Source: Rhizoctonia solani
Lineage: Eukaryota > Basidiomycota > Agaricomycetes > Cantharellales > Ceratobasidiaceae
DNA length: 64,000 bases
NCBI RefSeq assembly: GCF_016906535.1
Contig: NC_057385.1
Span: forward strand, 2,294,001-2,358,000
Reading direction: 5' to 3'
Every line of letters starts with the position of its first letter. Position 1 is the first letter of the stretch. Below the pieces are notes generated by a model that was not told the DNA's origin, ran no database searches, and saw only the letters and a list, made by a program, of their open reading frames with translations. Below are positions 51,352 to 64,000 of this stretch, piece after piece. Position numbers and translations under genes: made by a program.

Positions 51352-52670
51352 ATGCCTCGAACTAGCACCTCCAAAGCCACTCCTAAGGCCACTGCTACCA
51401 AGGCATCCGCCAAAGCCCGGCCAGCACAGGTCCACCCTCCTTTCGTTGATATGATTGTGGTAAGAACCGATCTAATCAATTGTTTCTCACCCACGCTATC
51501 TACTTCCTAAATGAATTACTCGTGGTCCACGGGCTCTACTATGGCATCAACGTTACCAGAGTCGCATATTCCGCGCTATCCCTCCGCACCTCATCGTATC
51601 TGTTACCCAGGCCTCACATATCATAGTACATGGGTGCTCACCAAATATGATTATCGTTTACAGGAATGTATCGTTGCCCATCGGGATGATTCCCGTGCAG
51701 GTGTATCTCGCCCAATGATCAAGAAGTAAGCATATACAAATATATCCCAAATCTAAACCCGTGTTCAACGACATTATTTTATAACGTGCTATTTAGATTC
51801 CTTGAGGATAAGTATAAGATTGACATTACGCCGTCTCACATCACCAATATCAACCGGGCCATTGCCCGTGGCGCCGAGACAAATGTCTTCACTCTCCCCA
51901 AGGGTAAGCGACTAACTCTAGATATTACGAAATATGAACACCCTCATTGATGAGTGATCTATTCATTAGGACCCTCGGGTAAAGTGAGGCTTGCGCCCAA
52001 GAAGTCCACGGTCGAGGGCAAGGAGGTTTGTCGCTCAAGCCTCACCAAACAACTGGCTCTTAACTATTCTAATTAGAATCATCCACCGGCAAAAAAGACT
52101 GCTGTTGCGACCAAGAAGGCCAGCACATCTACCTCCAGCAAGAAACCAGTACCAGCCAAGGCACAAACATCTAAAAAAGCCACATCTACTACAAAGCCTA
52201 AGGCTAAACCTACTACTACGAAGTCGAGCTCTGCAAGAGCCAAATCTTCCGGCACCGCCAAGTCAGCTCGCACAAAGGCTCCTGTGAAAGCTCCCGCAAA
52301 GGCTTCTGCAAAAGCAGCAACCACCAAAGCCGCTCCAGCCAAACCAGCTGCTGCCAAGAAGGCGAGCACCACTAAGAAAGCAGCTGTGACGAAGAAAACA
52401 CCCACTCCCAAACCCGCAGCCAAACCCAAGGTAACCAGTTATATGGAAGGTTCATATGTATAGCTAACATCTATTCTGCATACTCAGAAGACTACTTCGT
52501 CCACCACTACTGCGGCCAAGGCTAAAGCCAGCGGAACGACTAGCAGTCGATCGGGACGCTCTACTAGGGGTACCACCACATCTTCACGAGGAACTAAGCG
52601 TGTATGTTTTGTTATTGCTTAGTGCGTTCGTAGACTAATTACCACCGACCTCCAGCCTGCAAAGAAATAG
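51352..52670 (+). CDS. Linker histone H1
   Basis: Exons give a short basic start (MPRTSTSKATPKATATKASA), then a winged-helix globular domain split by introns: HPPFVDMIV, ECIVAHRDDSRAGVSRPMIK, FLEDKYKIDITPSHITNINR and AIARGAETNVFTLPKG. The C-terminal tail is almost only Lys, Ala, Pro, Ser and Thr (for example KKPVPAKAQTSKKATSTTKP) and ends RPAKK. The length and layout are those of fungal H1. It binds linker DNA at the nucleosome dyad. The first intron is unusually long for this window (about 200 nt). Confidence 0.92.
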
Positions 52671-53054
52671 ATAGTAGATAATAATTGTTATTTCCATTTG
52701 GCCTTGTGATTTATTATGTTTCATTCAGTATTCCCGTTTTGTTTTTCTTTAGCTATCTGGTTCTTGACGGTTTGCTGAGTAACGAATGCCGCTGTATTTG
52801 TTGCACTCGCACAGAGGAAGCGGTCGGAGCTGTTTATGTAGCATATCATTTTAACCCAATGAAGTTCTAAATGTGCCATTTGTGTGCGTTGGCTAGTGAT
52901 ACAAGTCGTAGATCATCCATGTATTTCCGGGATAGCTCCGCTGGGTCGGTGTACCATGTGCTGCGTTACACTCAGCATATATATAGACCATGAGACATCA
53001 TAGCTCCACCGTTCGATATACGTTCAGCACAGTCACCCTAACTGTGTTTTTATT

Positions 53055-54672
<1,618 letters not shown>

Positions 54673-54864
54673 CAGCGTGGCATTCTGGTTGGCCAAACTT
54701 GTCAATCTTACACCCTTTCCTCATCATGTTCGAATTATCAGGCCAAAATAAATGATATTCAGCAACGGTACATATCAAGTTGTCAAAGCTATTAGGCTCA
54801 AAGCAAGAGATATAAGGGAAGCGTGGAATATAGCCAAGTTCTGGATCCATATCATAACACAGTA

Positions 54865-55357
54865 TCAGAAACCGTGCAACTTGATGGTTGACTGAGATTG
54901 TTTGATTAGAACATTGTCATGGTGGCATAGATGAACCATTACATACCTTTGGAATACCCTCGTCGGTTAGGAAAGTAGAGATCTTGAGACGTTGGTCACC
55001 TTGAAGCTGAATAACTTTGCCAAGTTCCTCGTCGTCAACTAAAGTACCATTACACGCAAACTCCTTCTTGAAAGCCTTGAGAAGCTTCTTGGAATCGTAC
55101 TCTGTCGTAACAGTGAGATCTTGGCTTGATCACCGGCACCGGGTGCAACTTACCTTTGGGAAGACCTTGGAGTGTAGTGAGGGTCTTGCGACCGTTACGC
55201 TGTTGAATACGGATGTGGATGTAATTCTGTTGAGAGCCAACGTTGGATTCGCCTAAAGCATCACCCTCGTCCGCGAAGGGGTCTGAGATGGCATAAGCCA
55301 CATGCAAAATTCGATTATTATCAGTACACACCGTATTTCGTGAGGTTCTGAACGCTC
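54865..55357 (-). CDS. SUI1: Translation initiation factor eIF1 (Sui1)
   Basis: Exon 1 (MSVQNLTKY) joins through a split Asp codon to PFADEGDALG, then NYIHIRIQQRNGRKTLTTLQ and GLPK. The second half is EYDSKKLLKAFKKEFACNGT, LQGDQRLKISTFLTDEGIPK and a last exon STIKLHGF with TGA (54865-54867). Every block matches eIF1, about 110 residues, which monitors start-codon selection on the 40S subunit. All joins are in frame. Confidence 0.95.
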
Positions 55358-55558
55358 ATAAAACGCAAGTGCGAAAAGTGATAAGGCGACGAAAAACGAG
55401 GAAAAGGTTGGGGTGGTCGCAAGCTGAGGAACCAGTGCAAACATCTGAGAGCGTATCTAAATACCAACGCAATCGTGGCTGTGTCAGGGCGAACTCTAGT
55501 CATTCACCTCCAAACTTGATCTCACCCGCAGCGCTTGTAATTGGGGGTCCCCTTCGAT

Positions 55559-56310
55559 ATGACACCGCCGGCCCCAAAGAGATCCCGCACAGCTCCAAAA
55601 TTTCACTCCGGACATTTGGATCCCAATCGAGGTAGGTGCATACATAAATTCGCTGCTCACTACAAGGGTCATTGAGTGGTCTACGATGCACAGCCAGAAA
55701 ACTTAAGAAAGAATGGATTGCGCACCAGAAACTCAAGGCCAGGTACCGCGCGGAGAAACGCCGTATGGGAATGACCAAGGTTACAGCAGAGGATGATGGC
55801 GATGAGGCTGGCGGCAGCACCGGTGACGATATAGCCAAGGCTGACGAGTCAGACTCGCATTCGGACTCGCCGGTCAACGATTCTTCGGCTGAAGTAGCTG
55901 ATACCGCTGCGCAGTCCCCGGTTGTGGACTCTCTCGTGCTCGTGGCGCACGTTCTAGAACAACAAATTCCGGGCGCAACACAAGAAATCCTGCTAATGAA
56001 GTCAAGTCGGAGCAGGAAAGTCCTTCATTACGAGAACTCGCAAGAGATGCATATTCGCCAGCCAGCCTTCACACATTCAAAAGCCATCCTCTTCGCGGCC
56101 GACCGCATGGAAAGAATAACTCTCGAACTAGACGAATCCCTATCCAAGTCGCACAGACATTAATGCTCAAAAAGGCGGAAGAGGCCAACCTAACATGGCC
56201 AAAAGAATGGTGTATTGCTAGAGAGGATCAAACGCTCAACCCAATAGTCTATACTCCCATTGTGATATATTACAACTCCAGAGATACCCCAGCCAATAAC
56301 TCAGATTAAT
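55559..56310 (+). CDS. rRNA-processing protein, Fyv7-like
   Basis: Exon 1 reads MTPPAPKRSRTAPKFHSGHL and DPNR. The intron leads to ARKLKKEWIAHQKLKARYRA and EKRR, the Fyv7 core. An acidic Ser-rich middle follows, then SLRELARDAYSPASLHTFKS in a shifted frame. Either one extra base (for example in CCCC 55916-55919) or a very short 38-nt intron ending TTCTAG would join them. Fyv7-type proteins act in early small-subunit rRNA processing in the nucleolus. The C-terminal end at TAA 56308-56310 is tentative, because an intron could end the protein earlier. Confidence 0.7.
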
Positions 56311-56365
56311 TCAAAGGCCTCCCATTCAGGTTCGATGTTGTTCTATCCTTAGATGAGTCGATCGT

Positions 56366-58535
56366 TTACTTGGTGAAGCTGAATCGACTCACTCGATTAT
56401 CAAGCTCAACCCATGACTTGAGCTTCGACCCCAGCGATCTGGCCCACCCTAATCCAACAGCGGCCATCTTGCACACGTTAGATCTACATCCGTCATGATC
56501 GTCAATGCGCTCAAGTTTAAGATAGCTTCGTACTTACGTTAGGGTGCAAGCCGTTGCGATCAGTTCCAAGTCATTATCCTCATCGTTAGTATCATCGTCC
56601 CACAATTCAGATAACAGCGCCATTTCAACTATCATCCCTCGAGTGAGCCGGATTCTCTGTTCTTCGGTGCGGTTCATCCATTCAGATTGGACATATGCAG
56701 AAGGACTGGCCAGCTCCGCAAGTTCCTCTGCTGCATCTGTCACAGAACCTTCTCTGGTACGACCACCGTCGATCCCCCACTGTCGGAGCGAATACACATA
56801 ACCAGGGAAGATCTTGGTAAATTCGTCCAAAGAGACTGGATCGTCCGAGGCGACGTAGACGTGAGGGCGTCCTGGTAAGCCCACCAGACTCCAAGTTTTT
56901 TGAACCGCGTCTACATAGTTTTGGATCGGGACATATCCATCCGAGCCGGACTTGATAAACTCCCAGCTCATGGCTTTTCGGTCTCCGCGCCTGATATGAG
57001 CGCCCATGTATGTAGCGACAGCTTCGCTATCCGTGTTGAGCTGAATGCGACGACGGAGCTCGGAGCGGGCCTGGCGGAGAAGTCGGATGTTTTGGTCATT
57101 GAGGATTATGAACGATTCAAACGAGTCAAATGCCCTTGTGAAGATGGGTTTGAGCCTTTCTGTAGATTGCGCATACCTGGATGTCGAATGTGAGGTTGGT
57201 GGTTTTGGGGGATCATCGATAGCCACTCACGGATCCTCGAAACTCTCGGAAAAGGAATGACCAAAGTGGAATTTAGCTGTTAGAGGTGTTACAACCTACA
57301 TATATGTCGATTAGAAACGCTTGAAAAATGTGTAGACATGATACATACCCAATGTCTAGGTTCAAAAGTGCTTGGACTCAGCAAGGGACTTGCGAGAATC
57401 ATTTGGACTTACTTGGCTAATCGCGGACAAGCAACCAATTCTTCAGGTGGAGGCGGGAGGCATCCAGGTTCTGGCCCCGGCTGGGTTTCTCGGATGCTCC
57501 TAAAGTGCGTTGTCCAGCTAATTGGGTTGACTCAGTCTCCGTGCAGCATCACCCCATCTCAAACAACCCACTTTCCGCGAGTCCATAGCCTATCGTCAAT
57601 CAAGAACGTTCTCCCTTGCTACTTGGTAGGTTAGGCGCGCTTCTGACGGTGATACTGTAAAAGAGCACATACCTCCCTCGCTAGACCAGCTAACTGAGCG
57701 ATCAACGCAAGGTCCGCCATTAGACCTCTGTTGCCGTCAAACATAAAGGTAATCGTACTCGAACAAACTTTCCGGTTGTTTTCAGAGTGCTTGACATCGG
57801 CCACTCCCTCTGACACAGGATGTCAGACGTGCGAGTACAGCGAGGTTATTGATAACACTGACCTGGGGGTTTATCCCAGTAGCCTCCATGGAAATGACTC
57901 TCCTGTTGTTTCCAGCATTCCTGTCGGTACTGCTCGGGTGTTAAAGGGAATGCACTATATGCAGAGTAATCTATCGAAACCGAGGCAGAATGCGTATGGT
58001 TATGGGTGGCCCCAGTAGTGGTATCGAGTACAGAACTACTATTCCCCACCACGGCTGTGTCATCCGATACGTCAGGTTGCGAAGTCCCAATAAATTCCTG
58101 CAACTTATTCGGCCAGTACATTGATACGAATATAAGCAGACACAAGAAGAGCGAGAATACGACCCCAAAGGCTATCGGCAGATGAGCAATAGCTCGATCG
58201 AAGGCCCGTCGGCTAGCAGGGCGGCGACGACCTCGAGATTCTGCATCGATGAGTTTGTGAATATCGTCACCAAAAGTCGCGGAAGTGGAAGACGCAAGGA
58301 GGGGCTCGGTTTGACTTTGTTGGGTCATTTCATAGGTTTCGTTCAGGTCATCCCGGGAGGCATCGGGCGCAAAATCTATGGACGCATTTTGAGCATGAGT
58401 AAACGTTTGATTTCCCGAACGAGAATGTGGGGTGCGAGGAACGAGATTGGTTTCGCTTCCTCGGCGAGATAGTGGTCGGTAGGACGAACTAGTCGTGTCT
58501 GTCTCTGGTACGAGAGAATAGGTCGGTCTAGACAT
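56366..58535 (-). CDS. O-fucosyltransferase-like type II membrane glycosyltransferase
   Basis: The first exon encodes a Ser/Thr-rich cytosolic tail, then a membrane anchor (LPIAFGVVFSLFLCLLIFVS, residues about 118-140) and a stem. Later exons give STITFMFDGNRGLMADLALI and QGRTFLIDDRLWTRGKW. The catalytic block is MGAHIRRGDRKAMSWEF; the HIRRGD motif is typical of GDP-fucose-using fucosyltransferases. HVYVASDDP and GYVYSLRQWGIDGG follow. The last exon (SNVCKMAAVGLGWARSLGSK) ends with FSFTK and TAA. A Golgi location is inferred from topology; the acceptor substrate is unknown. Its stop is 55 bp from the convergent Fyv7-like gene. Confidence 0.8.
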
Positions 58536-58635
58536 TGTTAGTGGGTTGAAGTAGTCGAGGCCAGCTCAAGTACCGCGGTGGTAACTGTTGGTTTTTAATC
58601 CCCTAAGGCGGGTGTTGCGACCATTGAGCGGGAGT

Positions 58636-58641
58636 CACGTG
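58636..58641. promoter_or_regulatory. CACGTG box upstream of the fucosyltransferase-like gene
   Basis: The context is GTCACGTGTC, 101 bp upstream of the start at 58535. It shares the inverted CACGTGAC octamer seen in other promoters of this window. Confidence 0.3.
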
Positions 58642-58809
58642 TCATGACGATTAATTCCGCTTGGGGACAAAGGTCGTGTTTACTATGCAGCTCATGTGCG
58701 CGTAGAGTGCGACGGTGAAGATAGCAAATAAGATATTGCTCAAAAGCCAGAAAAGCCTAAAATTACATGTACTTTTGCAAACAACCGCATAATCAAACAC
58801 TTGTTCGGA

Positions 58810-59696
58810 TCACTTGACTTTGTCCAAAGGTCTATAGTGGACTGGGGTTAGACATACAGCATGGTTTAAAAGGAAATGTATATACCTGTTGAAGCCTCCC
58901 TTCCGGTTCATGTATTGACGCCACGTCCTCTGCTTCTTAACGTTAGCGGCACCTTGCTGGTTCCCATTAACGGATTTTCCCTGAAGGCTCGTTAGTTGGG
59001 CACCCCTGTTGGGCCAATTGAGCTCACTTTGGTGCTGTCAAATCCACCAAAGCCCATGGCAGCCATCATGTCCTCCTCGTCTTCTTCCATGTCTTCACCT
59101 TCCTCGATTTCGCCCCCTACATTTGAGTCTCGTGGCGGTGGAGCATCAGGCTCTGGTGGAGGTGGACCGTTGGGGGGCTCTGCAATAAAGTTAAGTGAGA
59201 GAGTAAAATAGCTGGTGGGTGGAGTGCTTACTCGCTGATGAATCTTCCACACCAGGTTTTCGCTGGCGTGAATCCCTGTCCTTGTCCCTGTCGTCACGAG
59301 AACCGCGGCCGTCATCCCTTCGAGCTGGGCCACGATCATCATCGTGTCTGGCTCGGTCGTCTCGCCTGTGTTCCCGCCGGTCATCGTCCTTCGGGATCGT
59401 CCGTCTGTCTGTAATCAATAACGTCACAAACTCGTCAGCAACAACAAATCAAGTAAGCATATTAACCAACCTCTTCCATCTCTATCTCTCTCGCTGCGGC
59501 CACCTCGTCTGGGACTCCGAGAACGGCTTCTCCTGCGTTCGCTGCGGCCATAGTCGTCTCGACCATCGCGATCTCTGGTTCGCCAATCCCGCGTGTCCCG
59601 GCGGTCGTAGTCCCTATCCCGACCACGGTCTCTGTCCCTATCTCTCTCATCTCTCGGGCCTCCTCGCTCACGCTGTCCTCCGCGGCGGTCAGACAT
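58810..59696 (-). CDS. U4/U6.U5 tri-snRNP 27-kDa protein (SNRNP27)
   Basis: The N-terminal exon is an Arg/Asp/Ser-rich RS-like domain (MSDRRGGQRERGGPRDERDR and more). The middle is acidic (GGEIEEGEDMEEDEEDMMAA). The conserved C-terminus reads MGFGGFDSTK, then GKSVNGNQQGAANVKKQRTW and RQYMNRKGGFNRPLD across two introns, ending KVK and TGA. This C-terminal block is the SNRNP27 signature. In the B complex it lies near the U6 ACAGAGA box and helps 5' splice-site choice. All joins are in frame. Confidence 0.93.
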
Positions 59697-59873
59697 CTAG
59701 AACAGACAAAGTAACAGTTCAAACCTGTTCTGGGCGCTTAACCTTGAACAGCACGGGATGGTTATGTAACACCTCAGGTAACAGCGTAAATATCAATGCC
59801 GGCCTGCGCAACTTCTGGTTTGCAACCATCACCACCCCATACGAACTTGATATCTTGTCCCTTTGATTTCAAC

Positions 59874-60334
59874 ATGAACCCGCCCACCATCCAGACTGAC
59901 AACTTGTCGCCCCGAACTGGTGAAACTACGTACGAACGATCCGTCTAACCTTGTCCTCCGTGTTACTGAAACAGTAATGGCTCAGCCAAATGGACCGTTC
60001 CATGCCAGCAACCGCTGTTCCGCCTTCCAGCCCCTCTACAGGCATTCCACGTCTCCCGTCACAGAACTTTGACTCCCCATCCTTGGATATATCAATTTCG
60101 ACCATTTTAGGCAATGCTAGCACGTAAGTTACGTGCATGAACGCGCTATAGCCAGTGCTGAAATGGCTCAGATCTGAGCCTGCCATAGCCCAGCAGGTGG
60201 ACAAAGTCAAGCAGCTCTCACAGGAAAACTCAGAGCTTGAACAGCGTTTGCGTGAGATTGAAAAACGACTGAAAGATGTAGAAGAGAAAGATAGGAAACG
60301 CAAATCGCTTCAACCAGCGGCTGCGACGAGTTAA
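59874..60334 (+). CDS. Small coiled-coil protein of unknown function
   Basis: The start MNPPTIQTDNLSPRTGETT joins over an intron (GTACGA..AAACAG) to NGSAKWTVP. One extra base at CC 60000-60001 then gives MPATAVPPSSPSTGIPRLPS and QNFDSPSLDISISTILGN. A second intron leads to SEPAIAQQVDKVKQLSQENS and a heptad-rich coiled coil (LEQRLREIEKRLKDVEEKDR). The total is about 130 residues. No enzyme motif is present. It is divergent from SNRNP27 over 178 bp. I do not recognise the family. Confidence 0.6.
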
Positions 60335-60739
60335 ACTCACGATCGGACACCATCGTTACCCCAGTTAAATATATTATAGTGCGCTTTTTTGTCTAAAGTC
60401 TATTAGATTGCGAATAGAATTGTATCGATTGCCACGACCCCATTGGAAAATGTGAAAACGTTGAGATCAAGAGTTCGAGGGTGCATTATGCATGGATGAT
60501 TTCTGAATTAAGTTGTGGGGGCGGCCTTTGATCATGACGTTCCGAGGATTAATGGAAATTCAGACGTCATAACAGTGACCACGCCTCTCGCACCAACCCT
60601 CGTCTGGTTTATCTATCTTCTATCGGCACCCTTCTCCACCAACTCGATCTCGCTCCGCACAGTATTAAACGGGGCCACTCGAGCTCGGCATCTCACTACC
60701 ACCCTCCTCTTACTATCTAACACACCCTCTTGTTCAATC

Positions 60740-62614
60740 ATGTCCAAGTGCGATTACCAGATTTTCATTTCGTACTAAATGTTCAACTAATCCTCGACAT
60801 TACTCGACAGGTTCAACTCGCGTCAAGCTTCGCGTCGTGGCTCGCGCCGCGCGTCCATTGACCCGTTGCGCTTGATCCCAATGGACAAGTTGGGTGTTCC
60901 CAGGCTTGTTGGAGAATCGGCCACTAACAAACACATAGGGCTAAGGCTCCTGCTGCTGGTGAAGACTTCAACGTTGTTTTTATTGGTGCTGGTAACATCA
61001 TGTTCGGTATGTCATTCTCCACCGTTGGGACGAATGTATGCACTGATCCGCACAATAATCAGGATCGCCTGAAGGTCCTTGGAATCACTCTTTCCGTTTT
61101 GAACAGTACGCATATACCTATTGAACTAAATGTTCCTGAACCTAACGCTATATCTGTTACCTCCCAGCAAACTCGGTCCTCGTCTCAAGGTAGTTGCATT
61201 GATCGACCCCGCGCTTGATCGTGCATCGGCTGTCCTCCAGAAGAAACGAGACTCTTTCGTAGTGTCGGCCTACCAAAACACCAAGATGTACAAGACAATT
61301 GACGACTTTGCCAAGTCTATGACTCCTGAAGAAAAGCCACGGGCTATTATTGTCGGTAGTCCGCCACACTGGCGTGGCTCTGACCTGCCAGGCCGTAATC
61401 TCGAAATTAAGTTGCTCGAATACTTCCCTGGTGTTGCGTTCTTTATCGAGAAACCCGTGTCGACTGGCCCACATACCACCGCGCTTGATATCTCCAGGAG
61501 GATTACCGAGGCAGGGAACGTATGCTCGGTCGGGTGAGTTATTGTTTTGGTACTCTAAAGCTGAGACTAACTGTCATTCCTAGATACATGCTTCGTTACC
61601 TCAAGGCCGTTCAGATGATGAAACAGATTATTGAGGATAAGGAGCTTGTCGTCATGGCCACCTCCGCACGCTATGTATGCGCATACGAGCCGATCGCCAA
61701 GCCCGATTGGTGGGACAAGTCTCGCGAGTGAGTTAGTCTCGGGATTCGGGACGGAGATTAGGTTGACGCGTTTGTTCCCCCCAGCCAAGGCCCAATCGTC
61801 GAGCAAGGAACGCACTTCTGTGAGACAACTTTGATTCGTATCTTGTCTTCTATCCAAAAGATCTAAACCAGCCAAATACAGGCGACCTTTCGCGTTACTT
61901 TGGCGGCGATGTAGACATCAGCTCTGTGATGGCGCACTCGGTTGAGTGGGACGAGGAACCTGGACAATTGAGCAAGATCCCTATCGATGAGAACAAGATC
62001 GCCCCAGAGAACCGTATCCCTCGTGTCACAACCGCAACCTGGTTTGTCTCTCTAATGTATCGGCGGCTTGGCTGTAGGCTGACATATAGAATAGGAAATA
62101 TGAAAACGGCGCTGTCGGTACCTTGACTCATGCTGTTGCTCTGCACGGAACGAACTACAGCTGCGAACTTGAAGTCTACCTCGATGGTTACCAGATGAGG
62201 CAGGTTTGACTCGGATAATGACGTGGGTATATGCTTACGGTCTATATCCAGGCTCGTCGATCCTTATCATATCCCAACCCTTTACATCCGCCGCCCTGGT
62301 GACGATTACGAGGAGACTTATCGATTCGGTGATGATGACCCATTCTTTTCAGAGGCAAGTGGGTGTATGCTTAGATTTACAGTTATCCTAGACATCATTA
62401 TTAGGTTTCCAATTTGATTGACGTGATCGAGCATGGAGAGGGCACAGCTGAGATTCTAAGCACTTATGAGGGTAGGTTTTCCATTTTGCACAGCTCAAGT
62501 GCGGTGGCTGATGTGACTATACCAGATGCTTGCAAGACCTACGAGTTTACTTGGGCTATCCGCCTCGCCAGTGAGCGTAGCCGCGCAAACTACCACAAGC
62601 CCACGGAGGCTTAA
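60740..62614 (+). CDS. Gfo/Idh/MocA-family NAD(P)-dependent oxidoreductase
   Basis: The first coding exon is 8 nt (ATGTCCAA), spliced to FNSRQASRRGSRRASIDPLR. After a second intron comes the Rossmann strand EDFNVVFIGAGNIMFG with its Gly-rich loop, then SPEGPWNHSFRFE and LGPRLKVVALIDPALDRASA. The family EKP motif is in GVAFFIEKPVSTGPH, and the C-terminal domain includes YMLRYLKAVQMMKQIIEDKE, EQGTHFCDLSRYFGGDVDIS and AVGTLTHAVALHGTNYSCEL. All catalytic-fold blocks are present and in frame. The substrate, a sugar or inositol derivative in most relatives, cannot be told from sequence. Confidence 0.85.
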
Positions 62615-62783
62615 ATTCAGAATTTTTAAATGCTGTATAAAGAAAACCGCAACTATGTAAAATAGAATTAGAAAGCAAGATTTGAATGAAAACCAACGCC
62701 GAGGAGATTAGATGCTGTTGTTTGTCCGAGAATTCGAGAATCTCATAAGCTTCGTGTTTGGTTGTTGGCCGCCGCACTGCCAA

Positions 62784-64000
62784 ATGCTGATCACGACTTT
62801 AGCTCGACGATCACAGACTATACCACTGAGGAGACTCACTTCGGTATTCTCAGCAAATAGTATCTACAGTATAGCCTTTAAGCACACTCGCAGTATGTCT
62901 AATTCTGCCTTCGAAGCAAAACCGTTTCGGCTTTCTCTTGTCCAGCTTGGAGGAACCGGTGATGATAAAGCGGCGAACTTGGAGCATGCGAAGGAAATGG
63001 TCTTGAAGGCCGCCCAGCCTGTTGATGGGAAGAAAACCAATTTGATTGTGTTACCTGTGGGTGTCCATATATAATCATTCGATAGACCACTGCAATTGGT
63101 AAACTTATACATTCCCTCGCGATCGTAGGAGTGCTTCAATTCCCCTTATGGGCATATGCATTTCCCGAACTATGCCGAAACAATTGGGTACAAGCCAGGC
63201 GAAGCGTATGACGTATCTGCTAGCAAAAGCGAGAGCGTCAAGGCCCTGTCCACAATGGCGAAAGAGACAGGTATTTGGCTATTGGGAGGTGAGCATACTA
63301 CTGAGCGTTTAGGCGCCTGCTAGACATTGATTTATCTAGGTTCTATTCCGGAGAGGGATGAAGTCGATGGTAAACTATATAATACAGCCACGGTATACAA
63401 TCCTCAAGGCATGTTATTTTGACGTTTTTTAAAGCATATATCTGAGACCCACCCAAAGGGGAATTGGTGGCAATTCACCGCAAGGTTCATCTCTTTGATA
63501 TTGATATTCCTGGAGGCATTACCTTCAAGGTCGGTCCTATCCCACCAGCGATGCCAGAAATTATATGACGTCGATTCAGGAAAGCGAAACACTCACGGGT
63601 GGAACTAAGCTCACATCGTTCGAAACAGGTAGAGTATCACGTCAAATATGCGTAAAGATGTTCAATTGATCGCTGTTTAGAGTTTGGAAAAATTGGGCTA
63701 GGAATCTGCTATGATGTGAGGTTCCCAGAAATGGCCATGATTGCGGCTCGAAAAGGTGATATGAGTTGTGATCATCTGTAAGCTGGGTTTAACGTAATTT
63801 AGGTTGCGTCGCTATGCTTTACCCCGGCGCATTCAACTTAACCACTGGTCCGTTGCATTGGGAGCTCCTCCAGCGTGCAAGGTTTGCTATCTTGATTTTA
63901 CTCTAGCCGTACTGCTGACCGATCCGGCTCGACAGGGCTGTGGATAACCAAATATACGTGGCTATGTGCAGCCCAGCCCGAGACATGTCTGCTGGGTACC
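62784..64000 (+). CDS. Omega-amidase / nitrilase-family hydrolase (Nit2-like), cut by window end
   Basis: The long form begins [20 protein letters not shown], an Arg-rich presequence-like stretch. A second Met at 62895 ([20 protein letters not shown]) starts the enzyme proper. The triad is visible: Glu in [10 protein letters not shown], Lys in [14 protein letters not shown] and Cys in [14 protein letters not shown]. The blocks [20 protein letters not shown] and [20 protein letters not shown] match Nit2, which hydrolyses alpha-ketoglutaramate and alpha-ketosuccinamate. The last bases encode [15 protein letters not shown], so about 50-60 C-terminal residues lie beyond the window. Confidence 0.92.

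Noticed and set aside
60120..60175. Apparent frame break in the coiled-coil gene before its C-terminal exon
   Set aside because: A 51-nt intron GTAAGT..GGCTCAG restores the frame without any indel.

Overview
This is nuclear DNA of a filamentous fungus, almost certainly a basidiomycete of the Agaricomycetes. The evidence is 30 densely packed, intron-rich protein genes with introns mostly 45-60 nt (GT..AG, with CTAAC/CTGAC-type branch sites), fungal-only families (Mrpl31/mL60, Aim34-like SAP protein, JSN1-type RRM-plus-Pumilio protein, PBN1/PIG-X), and proline/serine-rich linkers. A Rhizoctonia/Ceratobasidium-like species would fit, but that is an inference.

Layout. 0-6 kb: the 3' end of an unidentified gene, an unknown acidic protein, and CDC27/APC3. 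6-11 kb: a gene-poor, AT-richer stretch carrying three G10 tracts. 11-28 kb: a proline-rich protein of unknown function, PP2A B56 subunit, CCT1 chaperonin, mitoribosomal mL60, guanine deaminase, ESCRT-I Vps23, a Rho4-like GTPase, PIG-X/Pbn1, bifunctional PFK-2/FBPase-2, an intron-containing tRNA-Val(AAC), and a COA8-like mitochondrial protein. 28-38 kb: nucleoporin Nup133, an unknown protein, an Aim34-like SAP protein, clamp-loader subunit RFC2, and a LOG/lysine-decarboxylase-like enzyme. 39-53 kb: TATA-binding protein, CAF-1 large subunit, a JSN1/PUF RNA-binding protein, a small conserved protein, a 1.9-kb empty stretch and linker histone H1. 53-64 kb: AKR7-type aldo/keto reductase, eIF1, FYV7-like rRNA-processing protein, O-fucosyltransferase-like enzyme, SNRNP27, a small coiled-coil protein, a Gfo/Idh/MocA oxidoreductase, and an omega-amidase (Nit2-like) cut by the right edge.

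The genes are mainly housekeeping and share no single pathway. RFC2, TBP, CAF-1 and H1 lie within 17 kb and are all chromatin/replication factors, but nothing in the sequence shows co-regulation. Neighbours are often divergent over 150-400 bp or convergent with stops 20-90 bp apart.

The most striking observation is that about 13 places in ten otherwise well-conserved genes need exactly one extra base to keep the family reading frame. All breaks go in the same direction and most sit in short homopolymers. This looks like systematic base loss in the assembly rather than gene decay, and it affects how every gene model here should be read. Other points of interest are two GC-AG introns, a probable start codon split by an intron in the LOG gene, several genes whose first coding exon is 1-10 nt, and a few conserved-looking proteins of unknown function. 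I see no mobile element, CRISPR array or clearly novel multi-gene system.
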